The position numbers and the translations under genes are program-made. This document shows positions 6,592-8,455 of a stretch of DNA of 8,455 nt, in pieces. This DNA is from Acidaminococcales bacterium (GTDB lineage Bacteria; Bacillota; Negativicutes; Acidaminococcales; JAISLQ01), in NCBI GenBank assembly GCA_031275255.1, contig JAISPA010000011.1, positions 1 through 8,455 on the forward strand, given 5' to 3'. Position 1 is the stretch's first letter. Every line of letters begins with the position of its first letter. The notes beneath the pieces were generated by a model. The model had not been told where the DNA came from. It saw nothing but the letters and a program-made list of their open reading frames with translations, and made no database searches.

Positions 6592-8455
6592 ATGCTGACA
6601 GAAGAGAAGTTTAAAATAAGGTTTATGGAAAAGTACGCCACCTGTTTTCAGACGTTGCATGGCAAACCGATTAATGAAGGGTCTCTTGAGCAAAAATACA
6701 GCGCGCTGGTTGAGGCTTTGCGAGAGGAGGTCGCGGACAACTGGGTAAAGACCAATACGGAATATCAGGCAAGGAAAGTAAAGCAAGTATATTATTTCTG
6801 CATAGAATACCTGCCTGGGCGTTTGTTGGACAATTACCTGTCCAATCTTGAAATAAAGGAACTCGTAAGAAAAGGCTTGGCCGAAATCGGGATAAGCCTT
6901 GACGATTTGGAAGCGCAGGAAAAAGACGTCGCTTTGGGCAGCGGCGGCCTCGGCCGCCTGGCTTCCTGCCTGCTTGATTCTTTGGCGTCAACCGCCATCC
7001 CCGGACACGGCTGCGGCATAAGCTACAAGTACGGCTTGTTTCAGCAAAAAATCGTCGACGGCAATCAGATTGAATTCCCCGACCGCTGGATATCAAACTA
7101 CAGCGCCTGGCAATGGCCTAAACGCGACAAGGCGATGGAAGTGCGTTTCGGGGGCATAGTACAGATGCAAAAAGAAGGGGACAGCCTTAGATTCATACAT
7201 ACGGATTATGAGGCGGTGCTGGCCGTACCTTACGATATGCCGATAGTCGGCTACGGCAACAATATCGTCAATACCCTGCGCCTTTGGAGCGCGGAGGTAA
7301 TGCCGGCGACCGAGGAGATATTGCTGAGCAACCGGCAGGAATACAAGAAAGCGGTGGAATATAAATACGCCGTGGAATCTTTGAGCGAAGTGCTGTATCC
7401 TGACGATTCTAATTACCAGGGCAAACGCTTCCGCCTGAAACAACAGTATTTTATGGTTTCCGCCGGCATTCAAAGCATACTCAGGTTTTACAAGAAAAAG
7501 TACGAACTGCCGCTGGCGGAATTTCCGCAGTATATAGCCGTCCATATAAACGATACACACCCGACGCTGGTCATACCGGAGTTGATGCGGCTGTTGCTGG
7601 ACGAAGAGGGTTTGGGCTGGGATGAGGCCTGGGACATTGTAACCGGGGTAGTGTCTTATACAAATCATACCATCATGCCGGAAGCGTTGGAAAAATGGCC
7701 TGTCGACATAGTCAGGGAGCTCATGCCAAGGGTTTATATGATAATAGAGGAAATAGACCGGCGCGCCAGAATAAAACTGGAAGAGGCCTATCCCGGCGAA
7801 TGGGACAGGATAAATTCCATGGCGGTTGTAAACGGCGGCCAGGTGTTTATGGCCAATCTGGCCGTGCTCGGCAGCCACAGCGTAAACGGCGTGGCCTATA
7901 TCCATACCGAAATATTGAAGAAGGACGTTTTGCGCAATTTCTATCAATATGAACCGCAAAAATTCAACAACAAGACCAACGGCATAACCCACCGGCGCTG
8001 GCTTTACAACGCCAATCCCGAACTTACCCGCCTGATTTCGGACAGTATCGGCGACGGCTGGGTAAAACATCCCTATGATCTCATTCACCTTATGCGCTAT
8101 GCCAAAGACGCGGATTTTTTGGAAAAACTCGCGCAAGTCAAGCAGGTCCGCAAGGAAAAACTGGCCAAATACATTATGAATAAAATGTCTGTACCGATAG
8201 ACGTAAAATCAATTTTCGACGTGCAGATAAAACGCATACACGCTTACAAAAGGCAGTTTTTGAACGCCCTGCATATCTTCGCGCTTTATAACGCGCTGAA
8301 AGCCGATCCCGCCCTCGACGCGCCGCCGCGAACCTTCATTTTCGCCGGCAAGGCCGCGCCCAGTTATTATCTGGCCAAAGCGATCATAAAGCTGATAAAC
8401 ACCCTGTCGGAGACGATTAATAACGACCCGGCCATTGACGGACGTTTGCGGGTCG
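6592..8455 (+). CDS. glgP: Glycogen/alpha-glucan phosphorylase GlgP, 3' end outside window
   Basis: GlgP uses phosphate to release glucose-1-phosphate from non-reducing ends of glycogen (GT35 family, PLP cofactor). An ATG at 6592 opens a frame that stays open for 621 codons to the window end; complete family members are about 800 residues. The sequence closely follows the Bacillus-type enzyme, for example GHGCGISYKYGLFQQKIVDG (138-157). Active-site landmarks matching rabbit muscle phosphorylase are INDTHP (319-324), TNHTIMPEALEKWP with H359 (rabbit His377), KTNGI with N463 (Asn484), and KRIHAYKRQ with R548, Y552 and K553 (Arg569, Tyr573, Lys574). The lysine that holds PLP lies beyond the window. 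Two positions are unusual: the glycine-rich loop reads LGSGGLG (115-121) instead of LGNGGLG, and EYLPGR (72-77) replaces the usual E(F/Y)L(L/M/I)GR. The N-terminus lacks the regulatory phosphorylation segment of animal enzymes. The start is supported by a strong AGGAG. Confidence 0.95.
   Translation, partial: MLTEEKFKIRFMEKYATCFQTLHGKPINEGSLEQKYSALVEALREEVADNWVKTNTEYQARKVKQVYYFCIEYLPGRLLDNYLSNLEIKELVRKGLAEIGISLDDLEAQEKDVALGSGGLGRLASCLLDSLASTAIPGHGCGISYKYGLFQQKIVDGNQIEFPDRWISNYSAWQWPKRDKAMEVRFGGIVQMQKEGDSLRFIHTDYEAVLAVPYDMPIVGYGNNIVNTLRLWSAEVMPATEEILLSNRQEYKKAVEYKYAVESLSEVLYPDDSNYQGKRFRLKQQYFMVSAGIQSILRFYKKKYELPLAEFPQYIAVHINDTHPTLVIPELMRLLLDEEGLGWDEAWDIVTGVVSYTNHTIMPEALEKWPVDIVRELMPRVYMIIEEIDRRARIKLEEAYPGEWDRINSMAVVNGGQVFMANLAVLGSHSVNGVAYIHTEILKKDVLRNFYQYEPQKFNNKTNGITHRRWLYNANPELTRLISDSIGDGWVKHPYDLIHLMRYAKDADFLEKLAQVKQVRKEKLAKYIMNKMSVPIDVKSIFDVQIKRIHAYKRQFLNALHIFALYNALKADPALDAPPRTFIFAGKAAPSYYLAKAIIKLINTLSETINNDPAIDGRLRV

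Noticed and set aside
5740..6786. Antisense open frame (348 codons) spanning the glgA/glgP junction
   Set aside because: It overlaps conserved GlgA motifs and the start of GlgP, and its product shows no family signature.
7093..8136. Antisense open frame (347 codons) opposite glgP
   Set aside because: The + strand encodes conserved phosphorylase motifs throughout this interval, so the reverse frame is a shadow.

Overview
This window is dominated by a compact bacterial glycogen operon, all on the + strand, in the order glgB-glgC-glgD-glgA-glgP. It is preceded by the 3' part of an unrelated M48-type zinc metallopeptidase gene. The organism is most likely a member of the Bacillota (Firmicutes). 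Three things point that way: the gene order matches the glgBCDAP operon known from Bacillus subtilis, a separate catalytically degenerate GlgD subunit is present, and GlgB lacks the extra N-terminal domain seen in the enterobacterial enzyme. Base composition is close to balanced, with GC-rich third positions in many codons, which could suit a Negativicutes or clostridial genome. I cannot place it more closely than the phylum with confidence.

Region by region: positions 1-780 hold the C-terminal part of an M48 peptidase with an extra unrecognised domain. Its 5' end runs off the window through a stretch of short direct repeats (about 7-107). A short GC-rich hairpin followed by T6 overlaps its stop codon and looks like a terminator. 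Positions 781-951 form a non-coding leader, AT-rich in its second half, that should contain the operon promoter, but no strong -35/-10 pair is visible. From 952 to the window end five genes are packed with gaps of 39 bp or less. The ribosome-binding sites of glgC, glgA and glgP lie inside or against the end of the preceding gene, which suggests one transcript and translational coupling. glgP is cut by the window end, so its PLP-lysine region is not visible.

The genes form one pathway. GlgC, probably with GlgD as a non-catalytic partner, makes ADP-glucose from glucose-1-phosphate and ATP. GlgA adds the glucose to alpha-1,4 chains. GlgB introduces alpha-1,6 branches. GlgP releases glucose-1-phosphate from the polymer. 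Synthesis and breakdown are therefore encoded together.

This is mostly an ordinary metabolic region and I do not see a new biological system. The points worth a second look are the unidentified C-terminal domain of the peptidase, the repeat cluster at its 5' edge that is read in different frames, the degenerate active site of GlgD, and a Ser in place of the usual Asn in the glycine-rich loop of GlgP.
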